Shown here: one piece after another, positions 8,453 to 19,428 of the stretch
Layout of the letters: every line of letters begins with the position of its first letter
Numbering within the stretch: position 1 is the first letter of the stretch
NCBI RefSeq assembly: GCF_002088275.1
Contig: NZ_AQQS01000010.1
Coordinates: 62,001 to 126,000, forward strand
Source of the DNA: Aurantimonas sp. 22II-16-19i
Lineage (GTDB): Bacteria; Pseudomonadota; Alphaproteobacteria; Rhizobiales; Rhizobiaceae
Reading direction: 5' to 3'
DNA: 64,000 bases
Notes under the pieces: generated by a model
What the model saw: only the letters and a program-made list of their open reading frames with translations
Database searches by the model: none
What the model was told of the DNA's origin: nothing
Made by a program: the position numbers and the translations under genes

Positions 8453-9247
8453 ATGACGCAACATTCGACGGGAACACGAGCGAGCGGCGCGGCGGCGCTC
8501 GGCGGCATGGTGGCGGTCCTCGCCGTCCTCGCACCGCTCGCCGCCAGCGCCCAGGACGGGGCGACGCCCCGCGAGATCCCCAAGGGCTTCGTCGTGCCTG
8601 GCCCGGCGCCGACCAACGCCCCGGCCGGCACGGACAATGCACCCGCAGCGGCTCCAAAACCGGCACAAGGCGCCAACAACCCGGTCGCCTTCGCCAAGCC
8701 CCCCGCCCCGGCGACAACCAACTGGCCCTGCGTCCAGCGCCGCGTCGACGAGATCACGGCCGGCCAGATCTGGAGCGGCCCGGCGCTTCCCGATCCGGCG
8801 TCCGTCGCCGCGAGCGACGAGATGACCCGGCTGATCGACCGGGTTGCAGCCCGGCGGACACCGCTCCCCGAGGCGGAGAAAGCGGTGCAGGACTATCTTG
8901 CCGCGACGCCGGAGCCCGAGCGCCAGACGCGGGCCGCCAACTTCGTCGCCGTCCTGCTCGACCGCTTCAACAGCGAACGCACGCAGATCATGAGCGGCAT
9001 CGAGCGCTACGGCGCCAAGCAGAAGTCGCTGGCCGCCAATCTGCGCGAGCAGGCCAAGGCCTTCTCGACCCAACAGGACAACCCCACCGCCAATCCGACC
9101 GTCCTCGACGACGCGCGCCAGCAATTGCTCTGGGACACCCGCGTCTTCAACGAGCGCCGCCAGTCGCTGACCTATGTCTGCGAGGTGCCGACGCTGATCG
9201 AGCAGCGGGCCTTCGCCCTCGGCCGAGCCGCCGAACAGGCACTCTGA
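8453..9247 (+). CDS. Exported hypothetical protein of the PQQ/ABC cluster
   Basis: A protein of 264 residues from ATG 8453, with GGAGG 8 bases upstream. A signal peptide ends near LAASA-QDG. A Pro/Ala-rich linker (about residues 45-85) follows, then a mostly helical domain beginning at NWPCVQRR and containing DEMTRLIDRVAARRTPLPEAE and long charged helices (YGAKQKSLAANLREQAKAF) that may form a coiled coil. Two cysteines (PCVQ and YVCEV) could form a disulfide. It follows the permease by 65 bases and is presumably a periplasmic partner of the transporter. I do not recognise a named family. Confidence 0.75.
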   Translation: MTQHSTGTRASGAAALGGMVAVLAVLAPLAASAQDGATPREIPKGFVVPGPAPTNAPAGTDNAPAAAPKPAQGANNPVAFAKPPAPATTNWPCVQRRVDEITAGQIWSGPALPDPASVAASDEMTRLIDRVAARRTPLPEAEKAVQDYLAATPEPERQTRAANFVAVLLDRFNSERTQIMSGIERYGAKQKSLAANLREQAKAFSTQQDNPTANPTVLDDARQQLLWDTRVFNERRQSLTYVCEVPTLIEQRAFALGRAAEQAL

Positions 9248-9249
9248 CG

Positions 9250-9699
9250 ATGGTGCAGGAGCCTCGCGAGGACGGCGGAACGCACCGAACCGAGCCGTCC
9301 CGACCGCGCAAGCCGAGCGTGACACTGCGCGTCATGGAGGGCAGCTACGCCATCGCCCGGCTGGCGCCGGACGCCGTGATCCCCGACTGGGCGGACGGGC
9401 CGGGCTTCGTCTCGATCACCCGGACGACGGAGGAACTCTCGATCCTCTGCCTCGCGGAGCGGGTGCCCCGGGAGATCCGCAGCGATGCGGGATGGTGCGG
9501 CTTCCACTTCGCCGGCCCCTTCGCCTTCGACGAGACCGGCATCGCGGCGGCGGTGCTGCAGCCACTGGCGGAAGCGGAGATCGGCATCTTTCTCGTGTCG
9601 AGCTTCGATACCGATACGCTGTTCGTGAAGATGGAGATGGCGGGCCGAGCCTCGCAGGTTCTGACTGCCGCCGGCCATGTGATCGCGCCGGCGCTCTGA
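9250..9699 (+). CDS. ACT-domain protein, CASTOR/ACT_7-like
   Basis: A small cytoplasmic protein of 149 residues with the ACT_7 pattern: LAPDAVIPDW, then FVSITRTTEELSILC, then GPFAFDETGIAAAVLQPLAEAEIGIFLVSSFDTDTLFV. ACT domains bind amino acids or similar small ligands and often act as sensors. This stand-alone bacterial type has no clearly fixed role. It begins two bases after the stop of the previous gene, so it may be the last gene of the cluster. The first ~28 residues are charged and variable, so a start at ATG 9334 is also possible. Confidence 0.75.
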   Translation: MVQEPREDGGTHRTEPSRPRKPSVTLRVMEGSYAIARLAPDAVIPDWADGPGFVSITRTTEELSILCLAERVPREIRSDAGWCGFHFAGPFAFDETGIAAAVLQPLAEAEIGIFLVSSFDTDTLFVKMEMAGRASQVLTAAGHVIAPAL

Positions 9700-9821
9700 C
9701 GGCGCAACGCAGGCGGATGTCGCTCACGTCGGCGCGAGGTGTGGCCAGCGTCGCAAGATGCGGCCAGAGCCGGCGCGGCAGCGGCGTCGAGCGAATCAAG
9801 ATCGTCGGGATCGGGAAGGAC

Positions 9822-9897
<76 letters not shown>

Positions 9898-10015
9898 TCA
9901 GCCACCGTGGAGATAAATCGTCGGCGGGCCGGATGCAACAGCAATTTTTCGCATCCGCGCTCCGGAGCCGATCTCCTTCACCCGTCCGCCACGTGACGGC
10001 CGGGGACGCCAAGGC

Positions 10016-10855
10016 TCAGCTCGAAACCTGAGCCCGGCGGCCCTGGGCCCCGCTCTCCCGCACTGCCATCCGTCGGACGGCGAGCATGATCGCGATCACC
10101 GCCAGATAGGCTGCGAGTTCGCTTGCCGAAGGCTGCGCCGAATAGCCGAGCAGGACATGAGCGATCCGTCCGGCGAGGCTCTCCTCCGACAGGACCGGGC
10201 TCGTGTCCCAGAGCGGCGTCACCCACTCGTTCAGCCAGCCGCCCTGCGCCAGGAAGCGCATCGCCTGGGCGGCGAGGCCTGCCGCAAGCAGGGTGATCAG
10301 CGCCGTCAGGACGGCGAAGAGATGGCGCAGCGGGATCGCGACGAGGCCGAAATAGAGCAGCGCCGAAAGAAGTGCGCCGCCAGCAATGCCGAGGAGGCCG
10401 CCCGCCAGCATGCCGAGCGGGGTGGTCTGCCCGGCGGCGGCGACGCCATAGAGGAAGAGTACGACTTCCGAGCCCTCGCGCAGCACCGCGACAGCGCAGA
10501 CGATCGATAGAGCCATCAACGACTTCTGCCCCGCCTTCACCTCCTCGCCGACGGCCCTGAGGCTGCGGGCGAGCTCGCGGCCGTGGCTGGCCATCCAGGC
10601 ATTGTGCCAGACCAGCATGGCGACGGCGATCAAAAGCACCGCCGCGTTGAGGGCTTCCTGGCCGGAGCCTTCGAAGAGATCGGCAATGCCGCCGGCAAAC
10701 GCGGCGACGAGGCAGGCGCCGAGAAAGCCGGCGAGAATCCCGCCCCCCACATGGGCGCTGCGGCCCACAAGGCCGCGGGTCGCGGCAAGCACGACGCCGA
10801 CGACGAGGCCCGCCTCGATGACCTCGCGAAAGACGATGACGAAGGCGGCGAGCAT
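10016..10855 (-). CDS. FTR1-family iron permease
   Basis: A membrane protein of 279 residues with about seven helices. The two RExxE-type iron-translocation motifs are present: REVIE at residues 10-14 and REGSE at 126-130. FTR1/EfeU permeases move iron across the inner membrane, generally with an oxidase or a cupredoxin/ferredoxin partner. The upstream cupredoxin gene ends 4 bases before this start, so they form one operon, resembling FtrB-FtrC of Brucella-type Ftr systems. Genes for an FtrA-like iron-binding protein and an FtrD-like ferredoxin are not adjacent. Iron regulation (Fur, RirA or Irr) is likely, but I see no clear box. Confidence 0.9.
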   Translation of the reverse strand: MLAAFVIVFREVIEAGLVVGVVLAATRGLVGRSAHVGGGILAGFLGACLVAAFAGGIADLFEGSGQEALNAAVLLIAVAMLVWHNAWMASHGRELARSLRAVGEEVKAGQKSLMALSIVCAVAVLREGSEVVLFLYGVAAAGQTTPLGMLAGGLLGIAGGALLSALLYFGLVAIPLRHLFAVLTALITLLAAGLAAQAMRFLAQGGWLNEWVTPLWDTSPVLSEESLAGRIAHVLLGYSAQPSASELAAYLAVIAIMLAVRRMAVRESGAQGRRAQVSS

Positions 10856-10859
10856 CGGA

Positions 10860-11210
10860 CTATTTCGCCACGACGACGCCGCGGGCCGTCGCGGCGTGGT
10901 ACTCGCCCATGAACATGTAGCGTCCGGGCACCAACGGCTGGATGCGGACGATGCCGGTCTGGCCGCCGCCGACCACCTTCTCGACCCTGAGGTCGTGGGA
11001 ATCGAACTCGTCGGGAGTGGCGTCCTTGTTGGTCAGCCTGATCTGGAAGCGCTGGTTCGCCGGAACTTCCAGGGTCTCGGGCGAGAACTTGTGGTCCTTC
11101 AGCGTCATCTCGAAAGTCGGCACTTCGGCGGCTATGGCCGGCAATGCGGCAGCGCTGAGGGTGGCGGCGCAGAGGGCTGCGGCCAGTGCCGGGCGGAAGA
11201 TCGAGGACAT
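10860..11210 (-). CDS. Exported cupredoxin-domain protein (FtrB/EfeO-N-like)
   Basis: A protein of 116 residues with a signal peptide (cleavage near AIA-AEV) and one cupredoxin domain: TFEMTLKDHKFSPETLEVPA at the start, DEFDSHDL in the middle and PGRYMFMGEYHAATARGV at the end. The usual Cys of blue copper proteins is absent, as in iron-uptake cupredoxins of the EfeO/FtrB type. Start ATG 11210 is chosen because AGGA lies 9 bases upstream; ATG 11219 overlaps that site. It immediately precedes the FTR1 permease and probably hands over or oxidises Fe(II) in the periplasm. Confidence 0.85.
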   Translation of the reverse strand: MSSIFRPALAAALCAATLSAAALPAIAAEVPTFEMTLKDHKFSPETLEVPANQRFQIRLTNKDATPDEFDSHDLRVEKVVGGGQTGIVRIQPLVPGRYMFMGEYHAATARGVVVAK

Positions 11211-11685
11211 CGTCGTCATTCCTGGTTGGTGATGTGGGGATGGTTCGAGAGCCGGCCGGCGGGGATCGGCGAGCCCGTCGCTTCGCCTGGCCGAACGCCC
11301 CTGGGACATGTGACCTCGAACTGAGCCGGCTTCAGCCGCCCGGAGGCTAGGGGAAACCTCGATCGTGAGGCGCGGTCGACTGCCGGCATGGCCGACCTTG
11401 CGGAAATCTTCGGTCCCCAGCCCTGAGCCCTGGACCGAAACGACCCATACACCCGGCTCCCCAACCCTGACAGTTCGGATCAGGTTCAATTTCCTTCATT
11501 TTCCGCAGAAGAGACGGCCGATGGCGGGTGGAACTGCGCCGCGCGCGCCGTCGCGGCGCGGAGCGGCCCCAGACGGGCGGCCGTGCGGCGCGACGCAGCA
11601 GATGAGCGTTTCGGGGCAATCGCCAGCCTTGCACGGAGGAGATCCGTCGAGGCCTTGAGCGATCAGGAGCGGGTCGGCACCACCC
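11211..11685. other. Intergenic region between the iron genes and the HerA-like ATPase
   Basis: About 475 bases. It must contain the promoter of the cupredoxin-FTR1 operon (minus strand). No frame crossing it has a convincing start or composition. A short minus-strand piece near 11460-11490 reads like part of a TPP aptamer core, but the partner elements are missing. I see no clear iron-regulatory palindrome. Confidence 0.4.
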
Positions 11686-13449
11686 TCACCGCCCCCGCTT
11701 CAGGCTGCCGAGGATGCCGCGGACGATCGCCGTGGTTACCGTGGAGGCGACGGTTCGGCCGACCTGTTTCATGATCGTCTCGGTCACGGTCTGGCGCTGA
11801 TAGCCGGATGCTGCCGGCCGCCGCCGCGGGGCGCGCCGGCGCGGGGCTTCCGGCTCGTCGTCGACATAGTCTTCCGCGTCGTCCCGCCCGCCGCCGCCGA
11901 GACCGAAATCCGGGATCTGGAAGCCGGTGCGGGTGCGCCGGGTCTGCGGCACGGACGCGCCGCCGCCCCAGGGGCCCCGCGCCTCGCCGGCCTCGTCTGC
12001 CTCGCCGGCCCGCCCCGTCGCGCCGGCCTCGGCGCGGCGTCGCGCAGCCTCGGCCCTGGCGCTCTGCTGGGTCCGCTCGGCCGCCTCGCGCTGGCGGGCG
12101 GCTTCGGCCTCCCGGGCGCGCTCCTCCTCTTCGCGCCGCATCTCGGTCTCGGCCCGCTCGACCAGCATCTCATAGGCGGATTCGGAATCGATCGCGTGGT
12201 CGTACAGTCCGGCGACCGGGCTCTGGCGCAGGGTCTCGGCGCGCTCCTCGTCGCTGACCGTGCCGAGCCGCGCCGCCGGCGGACGGATCAGCGTGCGCTG
12301 GACCATCGACGGCACGCCGCCCTTGCCGAGCGTCGAGACCAGCGCCTCGCCGACACCGAGGGTCGTGATCGCCGCGAAGGCGTCGAAGTCGGGATTGGGC
12401 CGGAACGTCTCGGCGGCCGTCTTGACCGCCTTCTGCTCGCGCGGGGTGTAGGCCCTCAGCGCATGCTGCACGCGGTTGCCGAGCTGGGCGAGGACGCCGT
12501 CCGGCACGTCCAGCGGGTTCTGGGTGACGAAGAAGACGCCGACGCCCTTGGAGCGGATCAGCTTGACCACCTGCTCGACCCGGTCCAGCAGGATCTGCGG
12601 CGCCCCGTCGAACAGGAGATGCGCCTCGTCGAAGAAGAAGACGAGCTTCGGCTTGTCGGGGTCGCCGATCTCCGGCAGTTCCTCGAACAACTCGGACAGC
12701 AGCCACAGGAGAAACGTCGCGTAGAGCCGCGGGTTCATCATCAGCCTGTCGGCGGCCAGCACGTTGACGAACCCCCGTCCGTCGCGGTCGGTTCGCATCA
12801 GGTCGTCGATCCGCAGCGCCGGCTCGCCGAAGAAATGCTGCGCGCCCTGCTGCTCGAGGACGAGCAGCGAGCGCTGGATCGCGCCCACCGAAGCCTTCGA
12901 GACGTTGCCGTAGAGCTTCGAGACGTCGGAGGAATTCTCCGACAGATGCGCCAGCATCGCCTGCAGGTCCTTCAGGTCGAGGAGCAGGAGGCCCTCGTCG
13001 TCGGCGATCTTGAAGGCGATGTTGAGCACGCCCTCCTGTGCCTCGGAGAGATTCATCAGCCGGGAGAGGAGCAGCGGCCCCATCTCGGTGATGGTGGCGC
13101 GGATCGGGTGGCCCTTCTCGCCGAAGACGTCCCAGAAAATCGTCGGATAGAGGTCGTTGTAATAGGGATCGAGACCGATCTCGGCGGCCCGTTTCAGGAG
13201 GAAATCCTTCTCCTCGCCGCGCCGCGAGATGCCGGATAGGTCCCCCTTCACGTCGGCGCAGAACACCGGGACGCCGGCGTCGGAAAAGCCTTCGGCCAGG
13301 ATCTGCAGCGTCACGGTCTTGCCGGTGCCCGTCGCCCCGGTGACGAGGCCATGGCGGTTGGCCAGCCGAAGGTCGAGATACTCGCCCGCCCCGACCTCGT
13401 TCTTGGCGTCGCGGCTCGCGCCGAGAAAGATCCGGTTCGTCTCGGCCAT
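11686..13449 (-). CDS. HerA-like helicase-domain ATPase (DUF853/YjgR family)
   Basis: A protein of 587 residues. Walker A is GATGTGKT at residues 38-45 and Walker B is [13 protein letters not shown]; the start at ATG 13449 gives the usual [10 protein letters not shown] beginning. The family belongs to the HerA/FtsK-like P-loop ATPases (YjgR of E. coli) and has no firmly established function. After residue ~450 comes a low-complexity charged coiled coil (Glu/Arg/Ala-rich) and a Gly-rich linker, then the conserved tail [17 protein letters not shown]. Monocistronic: the neighbours lie on the opposite strand or at a distance. Cytoplasmic. Confidence 0.88.
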   Translation of the reverse strand: MAETNRIFLGASRDAKNEVGAGEYLDLRLANRHGLVTGATGTGKTVTLQILAEGFSDAGVPVFCADVKGDLSGISRRGEEKDFLLKRAAEIGLDPYYNDLYPTIFWDVFGEKGHPIRATITEMGPLLLSRLMNLSEAQEGVLNIAFKIADDEGLLLLDLKDLQAMLAHLSENSSDVSKLYGNVSKASVGAIQRSLLVLEQQGAQHFFGEPALRIDDLMRTDRDGRGFVNVLAADRLMMNPRLYATFLLWLLSELFEELPEIGDPDKPKLVFFFDEAHLLFDGAPQILLDRVEQVVKLIRSKGVGVFFVTQNPLDVPDGVLAQLGNRVQHALRAYTPREQKAVKTAAETFRPNPDFDAFAAITTLGVGEALVSTLGKGGVPSMVQRTLIRPPAARLGTVSDEERAETLRQSPVAGLYDHAIDSESAYEMLVERAETEMRREEEERAREAEAARQREAAERTQQSARAEAARRRAEAGATGRAGEADEAGEARGPWGGGASVPQTRRTRTGFQIPDFGLGGGGRDDAEDYVDDEPEAPRRRAPRRRPAASGYQRQTVTETIMKQVGRTVASTVTTAIVRGILGSLKRGR

Positions 13450-13691
13450 CACCCGCAGTCTCCGTTCATCGCGGCCAGTGTATATGCGGCCGGAGCCCCC
13501 GGACAAGCGGCGGGACGAGCGAGAGGGCCACGCCGCGGTGGGGTGACGCGGGTGCCCCCGATCGCCGAGGCAACGGCGAACACTTATGGTAAAATTCCGC
13601 CGGCTCGCGTAAGCTGTTCGCCGAGTGGGGAAATCGGCAAGGAGGCGCAGCGGGGTCCGGCAGAGGACCTTGCGCGCGGGAAGAAGCGGCG

Positions 13692-15440
13692 GTGAGCGTT
13701 CAGACGCGATCAGATGGGCGACCGACCGATGACGTTCGGCGGCAACCCGCCCTTGCGCATGCGCCGCGCAAGGGGAGACTGGCCATCTGGCGGCTGTGGC
13801 GCCGGCCGACCCTGCTCGTCCATCTGATCACCTTCGCGCTGATCGTCCTGGTCCCGGCGCTCCTGTTCAGCGCCTTTCTGATCGTCCAGTTCTCTCAGCA
13901 GCAGCAGGAAATCGCCGCGGCTCAGGTCAACGACACCGCCGAGATCGTGTCCAATGCCATCGATCGCGAAATCTACGGCCTCATGACGTCCGGACGGGTT
14001 CTCGCGGCCTCGCCCACGCTGATCGAGGATCGGCTCGCCCAGTTTCACGAGCGGACGGCGGCAGCGCTTCTCGGCACCTCGACCACCGCCGAGCTCGTCG
14101 ATGGCGCGATGGATGTCCTGGTGAATACCCGCGGGGCTTTTCCGCCCGACACCCTCCCCTTCGACGATCGCCGGCTCGCCCGGCAGGTGTTCGAGACCCG
14201 GCGTCCGGCGGTCTCGGGCGTCCGGTTCCGCGATGATCGCGGCGAATTCGTCTATCACGTGGCGATCCCGGTGAACCAGGAGGAGGACGTGAAGTTCGTC
14301 CTCGTTCTCTCCAAGGCGACGACCTCCTTCGAGGCGGTGATCGCCGACCGCAACCTGCCGAGCCAGTGGTCGGCGATCATCAAGGACGCCGCGGGCAAGC
14401 GCGTCTTCGCGGCGGTCACCAGCGACGGGCGGATGCGCGCCCACCAGAGCGTCTCCTACGACAATCCGTCGATCGTGGAGACCATCGGCAACTCCAGCAT
14501 GGAAGCCGAGCTGATCAAGGCGTCCACCGTCTCCAGCCTGTCGGGCTGGACGACGACGGTGGCCGTTCCCAGCGCCGTCATCGGCCGGCCGGTGATGCGC
14601 TCCTGGCTGCTTCTCATCGGCGCCGGGGCGCTGCTGCTCGCCTTCTCCATCGCGCTCGGCATCACCTTCGGGCGCCGCCTCGCCCAGCCCATCCTCAAGC
14701 TCGCCAGGCAGGCCGAGCAGATCGGCCGCGGCGAGCCGGCAACGGTGATTTCCACCGACATCGCCGAGATCGGTCAGGTCTCCAAGGTGCTGGCCCAGGC
14801 GTCGCGGGAACGCCGCGAAGCGGAGGAACAGAACCGCTTCCTGATGCGCGAGATGAGCCACCGCGCCAAGAACCAGTATGCGCTGATCGCCTCGATCGCC
14901 CGGCGCGCGGCCAACGAAAGCGCCGATACGACGCAGTTCCTGGCGACCTTGTCCGAGGCTCTGAACTCGCTCGCCCGCTCCGCCGACCTCCTCTCCTCGG
15001 GCGGCTGGCAGAGCGCCTCGATGAGCGAACTGGCGAAGAGCCAGCTCAAGGCCTTCGGCTCGAACAGCGATCAGATCGTCACGCAGGGTCCGCCGCTGTT
15101 CCTGAATGCGACCGCGGCCCAGACGATCGGCCTCGCCCTGCACGAACTCGCCACCAACGCCGCCAAATACGGCGCCCTGTCGAAGCCGGACGGCAATGTG
15201 CAGGTCCTGTGGGCGGCGGGCGACAGCTTCACCCTCACCTGGCGCGAGAGCGGCGGCCCGCCGGTGACGCCGCCGCGACACTCGGGCTTCGGCACGCTGG
15301 TCACCCAGAAGATGACGGCGCGCGGTCTCGGCGGGTCGGTGGACATGGATTACGCGACCACCGGCGTCGTCTGGACGCTGACCGCGCCGCTCGATGCGAT
15401 CGAGCCCCGGCCGGAATCCGGCGAGGACGGCGCTTCCTAG
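13692..15440 (+). CDS. HWE-family sensor histidine kinase
   Basis: A sensor kinase of 582 residues starting at GTG 13692. Helix 1 is near 43-65, a periplasmic sensor of about 235 residues (double-Cache-like) follows, helix 2 is near 303-323, then a HAMP-like segment. The H-box [11 protein letters not shown] has its His near 390, and [12 protein letters not shown] at 483-494 is the N-box. This arrangement, with the WRE-type box in LTWRESGG, is the HWE family common in Hyphomicrobiales, often linked to the general stress response or light sensing. No response regulator is adjacent, so it is an orphan kinase. Its signal cannot be read from sequence. Confidence 0.9.
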   Translation: MSVQTRSDGRPTDDVRRQPALAHAPRKGRLAIWRLWRRPTLLVHLITFALIVLVPALLFSAFLIVQFSQQQQEIAAAQVNDTAEIVSNAIDREIYGLMTSGRVLAASPTLIEDRLAQFHERTAAALLGTSTTAELVDGAMDVLVNTRGAFPPDTLPFDDRRLARQVFETRRPAVSGVRFRDDRGEFVYHVAIPVNQEEDVKFVLVLSKATTSFEAVIADRNLPSQWSAIIKDAAGKRVFAAVTSDGRMRAHQSVSYDNPSIVETIGNSSMEAELIKASTVSSLSGWTTTVAVPSAVIGRPVMRSWLLLIGAGALLLAFSIALGITFGRRLAQPILKLARQAEQIGRGEPATVISTDIAEIGQVSKVLAQASRERREAEEQNRFLMREMSHRAKNQYALIASIARRAANESADTTQFLATLSEALNSLARSADLLSSGGWQSASMSELAKSQLKAFGSNSDQIVTQGPPLFLNATAAQTIGLALHELATNAAKYGALSKPDGNVQVLWAAGDSFTLTWRESGGPPVTPPRHSGFGTLVTQKMTARGLGGSVDMDYATTGVVWTLTAPLDAIEPRPESGEDGAS

Positions 15441-15808
15441 CGCGCGGGTCCCGGAGGACGAACCCGCTCGTCGGACGCCTCGCCCGACGGGAGCAGGACG
15501 GACGCGATTGCCGGCCGGAGCCCGACGGCTGTGGCCCGGCAAGCCGCCCCGGCGCTCGGGATGCAGGCAACTGGCCGCAAACGATCCGATCGACGGCCGC
15601 GCGTCGCTTCTCTCCGGCCTGACACTGGCGAATTCGCCGAGGCGGCGCCCGAGCGGCCCGCGAGCGTGGCGCCATCCTCGACATCAGCGCGATTGAAATC
15701 GCTGCTACCAAATCCAGCCGTATACGAATTGGTGATGGACGTGGCGGCAGGTGGATATGGCGAGGCCCTCGTCACCAACGGGCCGACCGCGAAGTCGAGA
15801 GAGACCGG
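15441..15808. other. Intergenic region upstream of the CorA gene
   Basis: 368 bases with no supported gene. An AT-richer patch near 15695-15735 is the likeliest promoter area for the CorA gene. I see no magnesium riboswitch-like structure. Confidence 0.4.
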
Positions 15809-16861
15809 ATGATCGAAACCTACAGCTTCGACGGCCTCAAGGTCGTCCACCAGACCGCCAGCCCGGCGGATCTTCCCGAGACGGCCCTCTGGATCGATCT
15901 CGATTCCCCCACGGTCGAGGAAGTCGCCGCCGTGGAGGCGCTCTGCGCCATCGAGATCCCGACGCGCGAGGAAATGAGCGAGATCGAGGTCTCGAGCCGG
16001 CTCTATTCGGAAGATGGCGCCGACGTGATGACCGCGAGCGTCGTGCACGGCGTCCAGAACGGTTCGCCGGCTTTCGCGCCGGTCACCTTCATTCTCACGC
16101 GGGGCCGCCTCGTCACCGTGCGCTACAGCGAGCCGAAGAGCTTCAAGATCTTCGTCGCCAAGCTCTGCCGCGACCCGAGCACGTTGCCGGCGCACCAACA
16201 GCTGTCCCAGGAGACGGCCGAGGCGGGCGAAGTGCCCCGCGCGGCCGGCAAGCCGCCCGCCGCCGAGCAGCTGCTGGTCGGGCTCCTGGAGACCGTCATC
16301 GACCGCATGGCCGACCTTCTCGAGCTGGTCTCGGCCGATCTCGACCGGATCGGCGACGACATCTTCTCCTCCTCGGCGAAGAAGAAGCCGACGGGCACCG
16401 CCGACTTCAAGAAGCTGCTGCAGCGCATCGGCGCGGCGGGCGACCTGACCTCGCGGGTGCGCGAGAGCCTTGCGACCCTCGACCGGCTGCTGCCCTTCCT
16501 GCAGCTCTCGCTCGATCGCAAGAAGGGCAACGGCATGAAGGACGGCAAGGCGCGGGTGAAGGTGATGGCCCGCGACATCCATTCCCTCAACGACTTCGTC
16601 TCGTTCCTGTCGAACAAGACGACCTTCCTTCTCGACACCACCGTCGGAATGATCTCGATCGAGCAGAACGCGATCATCAAGATCTTCTCGGTGGCGGCCG
16701 TCGCCTTCCTGCCGCCGACCCTCGTCGCCTCGATCTACGGCATGAACTTCCAGCACATGCCCGAGCTCGGCTGGGACTACGGCTATCCCTACGCGCTCGC
16801 CCTGATGGCGGTCTCGGCCCTCCTGCCGATGGTGTATTTCCGCTACAAGAACTGGCTGTAG
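15809..16861 (+). CDS. corA: CorA-family magnesium transporter
   Basis: A protein of 350 residues with the CorA layout: a large cytoplasmic N-terminal domain, a long stalk helix and two C-terminal membrane helices. The selectivity motif YGMNF follows the first helix (VAFLPPTLVASIYGMNF), and the periplasmic loop contains MPELGW. CorA pentamers admit Mg2+ and, in some cases, Co2+ or Ni2+. The protein ends a few residues after the second helix with a basic tail (RYKNWL), as usual. Start ATG 15809 follows GAGAGA. It has no operon partner; the next gene begins 157 bases later. Confidence 0.93.
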   Translation: MIETYSFDGLKVVHQTASPADLPETALWIDLDSPTVEEVAAVEALCAIEIPTREEMSEIEVSSRLYSEDGADVMTASVVHGVQNGSPAFAPVTFILTRGRLVTVRYSEPKSFKIFVAKLCRDPSTLPAHQQLSQETAEAGEVPRAAGKPPAAEQLLVGLLETVIDRMADLLELVSADLDRIGDDIFSSSAKKKPTGTADFKKLLQRIGAAGDLTSRVRESLATLDRLLPFLQLSLDRKKGNGMKDGKARVKVMARDIHSLNDFVSFLSNKTTFLLDTTVGMISIEQNAIIKIFSVAAVAFLPPTLVASIYGMNFQHMPELGWDYGYPYALALMAVSALLPMVYFRYKNWL

Positions 16862-17018
16862 ACCACGGTGCGGCGGCAGGGCGCGCCCGGTCGACGGACG
16901 AAGTCGTCGAAGAAGTGAACGCTGCGGTCAGCCCCGGCGGCGGGGCTTTCCGATGCCACGGCGAAGGGCCATCTGATCAGGCAGACGTATCGTGATCATC
17001 CGCTCCCGGAGCCATGCA

Positions 17019-18026
<1,008 letters not shown>

Positions 18027-18177
18027 GGCACCCGGCCGGAGCGGTTGCCGGAGCTCGGGATTTCACCGCGAAGCCTAACGCAAGGACGCCAAACGGCTTT
18101 TTCTCCGGCGCCGACTGCGCTACAGCCTCCTCCCCAGGAGTTCGCCGCGGGTCTTCCGCGAAATCGAGGGAGGAAGC

Positions 18178-19428
18178 ATGATCACGCGCCGGCTCGTCTG
18201 CCTCTTTCCCGGCTTCGAGCCGATGCGGGCGGGCGCCCATGTGAAGCGCTTCCGGCGCGGGGCGGAGAGCGCGGCAGCGCTCTGGGATCTCGCCATCGGG
18301 ATCGAGGAGCCTGCCGGGACGACAGACCCGGGCGACCTGTTTCCCCGCCTCGACGTTCGGCTCGGCGGGGCGGCGAGCGGCAATGCGCCTTGGCGCACCG
18401 ACACCGAGATCGTCGTCTTCGACTGGGGCGACCTCATCCTCGCCTATGCCGCGCGGCCGTTCTGGCGGCGCTTCCTCACCGGCTACGTTGCGCTCGCCGA
18501 TTTCCTCGTCTCGGGAACCGTCCTGCGCTACTTCCGGACGAGCTGGCGCTACGGCCTGTTCTACCTGTTCCCGCTCGTCCTCCTCCTCGTCGCGCTGATC
18601 GCCGGCCTCCTCGTCGGCTGGCTCGCCGCCGGGCTCGCGAGCGGGCTCGGCACGGTTGCGGCGACGCTGATCGGTGTTGCCGCGGGCGTGGCGCTCGTCG
18701 GCGGAGGACTGTTTCTCGCGAACCGCCGGCTGCATCTCCTGACTGCCCTCGACGACTGGGCGATGGCGCGGGACATCTGCCGCGACCGCAATCCCGCGAT
18801 CCGCGAGCGCATCCGTCTGCAGGCGGGCGAACTGGAGCGCCGGCTCGCCGACGGCGCCGGCTCGCCCGGCACCGAACTCGTCGTCGCCGCGCACAGCCTC
18901 GGAGCGGTGATGGCGGTCATGGCCCTCGACGATGCGCTGGCGAGGCCGGCGCTCGCCGCAGTGCAGCCGCATCTCCTCACCGTCGGCTCCAGCCTGATGA
19001 AGACGGCGCTGCATCCGGCGGCGAGCGACGAGCGGATGGCGGTGAAGCGCCTCGTCACCGAGCGGCTGATCCCCTGGACGGACTGCCAGGGACTTTCCGA
19101 CCCGATCAACTTCTACAAGTCCAACCCGGCAACCTCCCTCGGCATCGACGACGGGCGCACGCCGCGCGTCGTCCGGGTGCATTTCAGGAAGCTCGTGAAG
19201 CCCGAGACCTACAGGCGCATCAAGCGCGACTTCTTCCGCCTGCACCGCCAGTTCGTGCTGCCGGTGGAGCGGCGCGCGCCCTATTCCTTCCACATGCTGC
19301 TCACCGGGCCGCATCCCCTCGGCGACTTCGCCTATGAGGGCAGCCTCGACCGGCCGCCCCTGATGCCCCTGCCCGAGCCGCCGAAAGACGTGTCGGCGAA
19401 GGCGCAAACGGCAGGAGCTTCGGCATGA
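18178..19428 (+). CDS. Membrane-embedded alpha/beta-hydrolase-like protein
   Basis: A protein of 416 residues. A nucleophile-elbow-like AHSLGAVMAVMAL segment lies near residue 240, typical of lipase-class alpha/beta hydrolases although Ala replaces the first Gly. Two hydrophobic segments near residues 130-155 and 160-182 (LFYLFPLVLLLVALIAG and following) are inserted before that motif, placing the protein in the inner membrane. The N-terminus (LVCLFPGFEP) looks like a hydrolase first strand. The stop overlaps the ICMT-like gene by ATGA. Substrate unknown; a lipid or ester is plausible. Confidence 0.75.
   Translation: MITRRLVCLFPGFEPMRAGAHVKRFRRGAESAAALWDLAIGIEEPAGTTDPGDLFPRLDVRLGGAASGNAPWRTDTEIVVFDWGDLILAYAARPFWRRFLTGYVALADFLVSGTVLRYFRTSWRYGLFYLFPLVLLLVALIAGLLVGWLAAGLASGLGTVAATLIGVAAGVALVGGGLFLANRRLHLLTALDDWAMARDICRDRNPAIRERIRLQAGELERRLADGAGSPGTELVVAAHSLGAVMAVMALDDALARPALAAVQPHLLTVGSSLMKTALHPAASDERMAVKRLVTERLIPWTDCQGLSDPINFYKSNPATSLGIDDGRTPRVVRVHFRKLVKPETYRRIKRDFFRLHRQFVLPVERRAPYSFHMLLTGPHPLGDFAYEGSLDRPPLMPLPEPPKDVSAKAQTAGASA

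Noticed and set aside
11455-11500. A TPP-riboswitch-like piece on the minus strand
   Set aside because: A GAACCTGATC segment matches part of the aptamer, but the CTGAGA partner and the remaining pairings are absent, and no thiamine gene is downstream.
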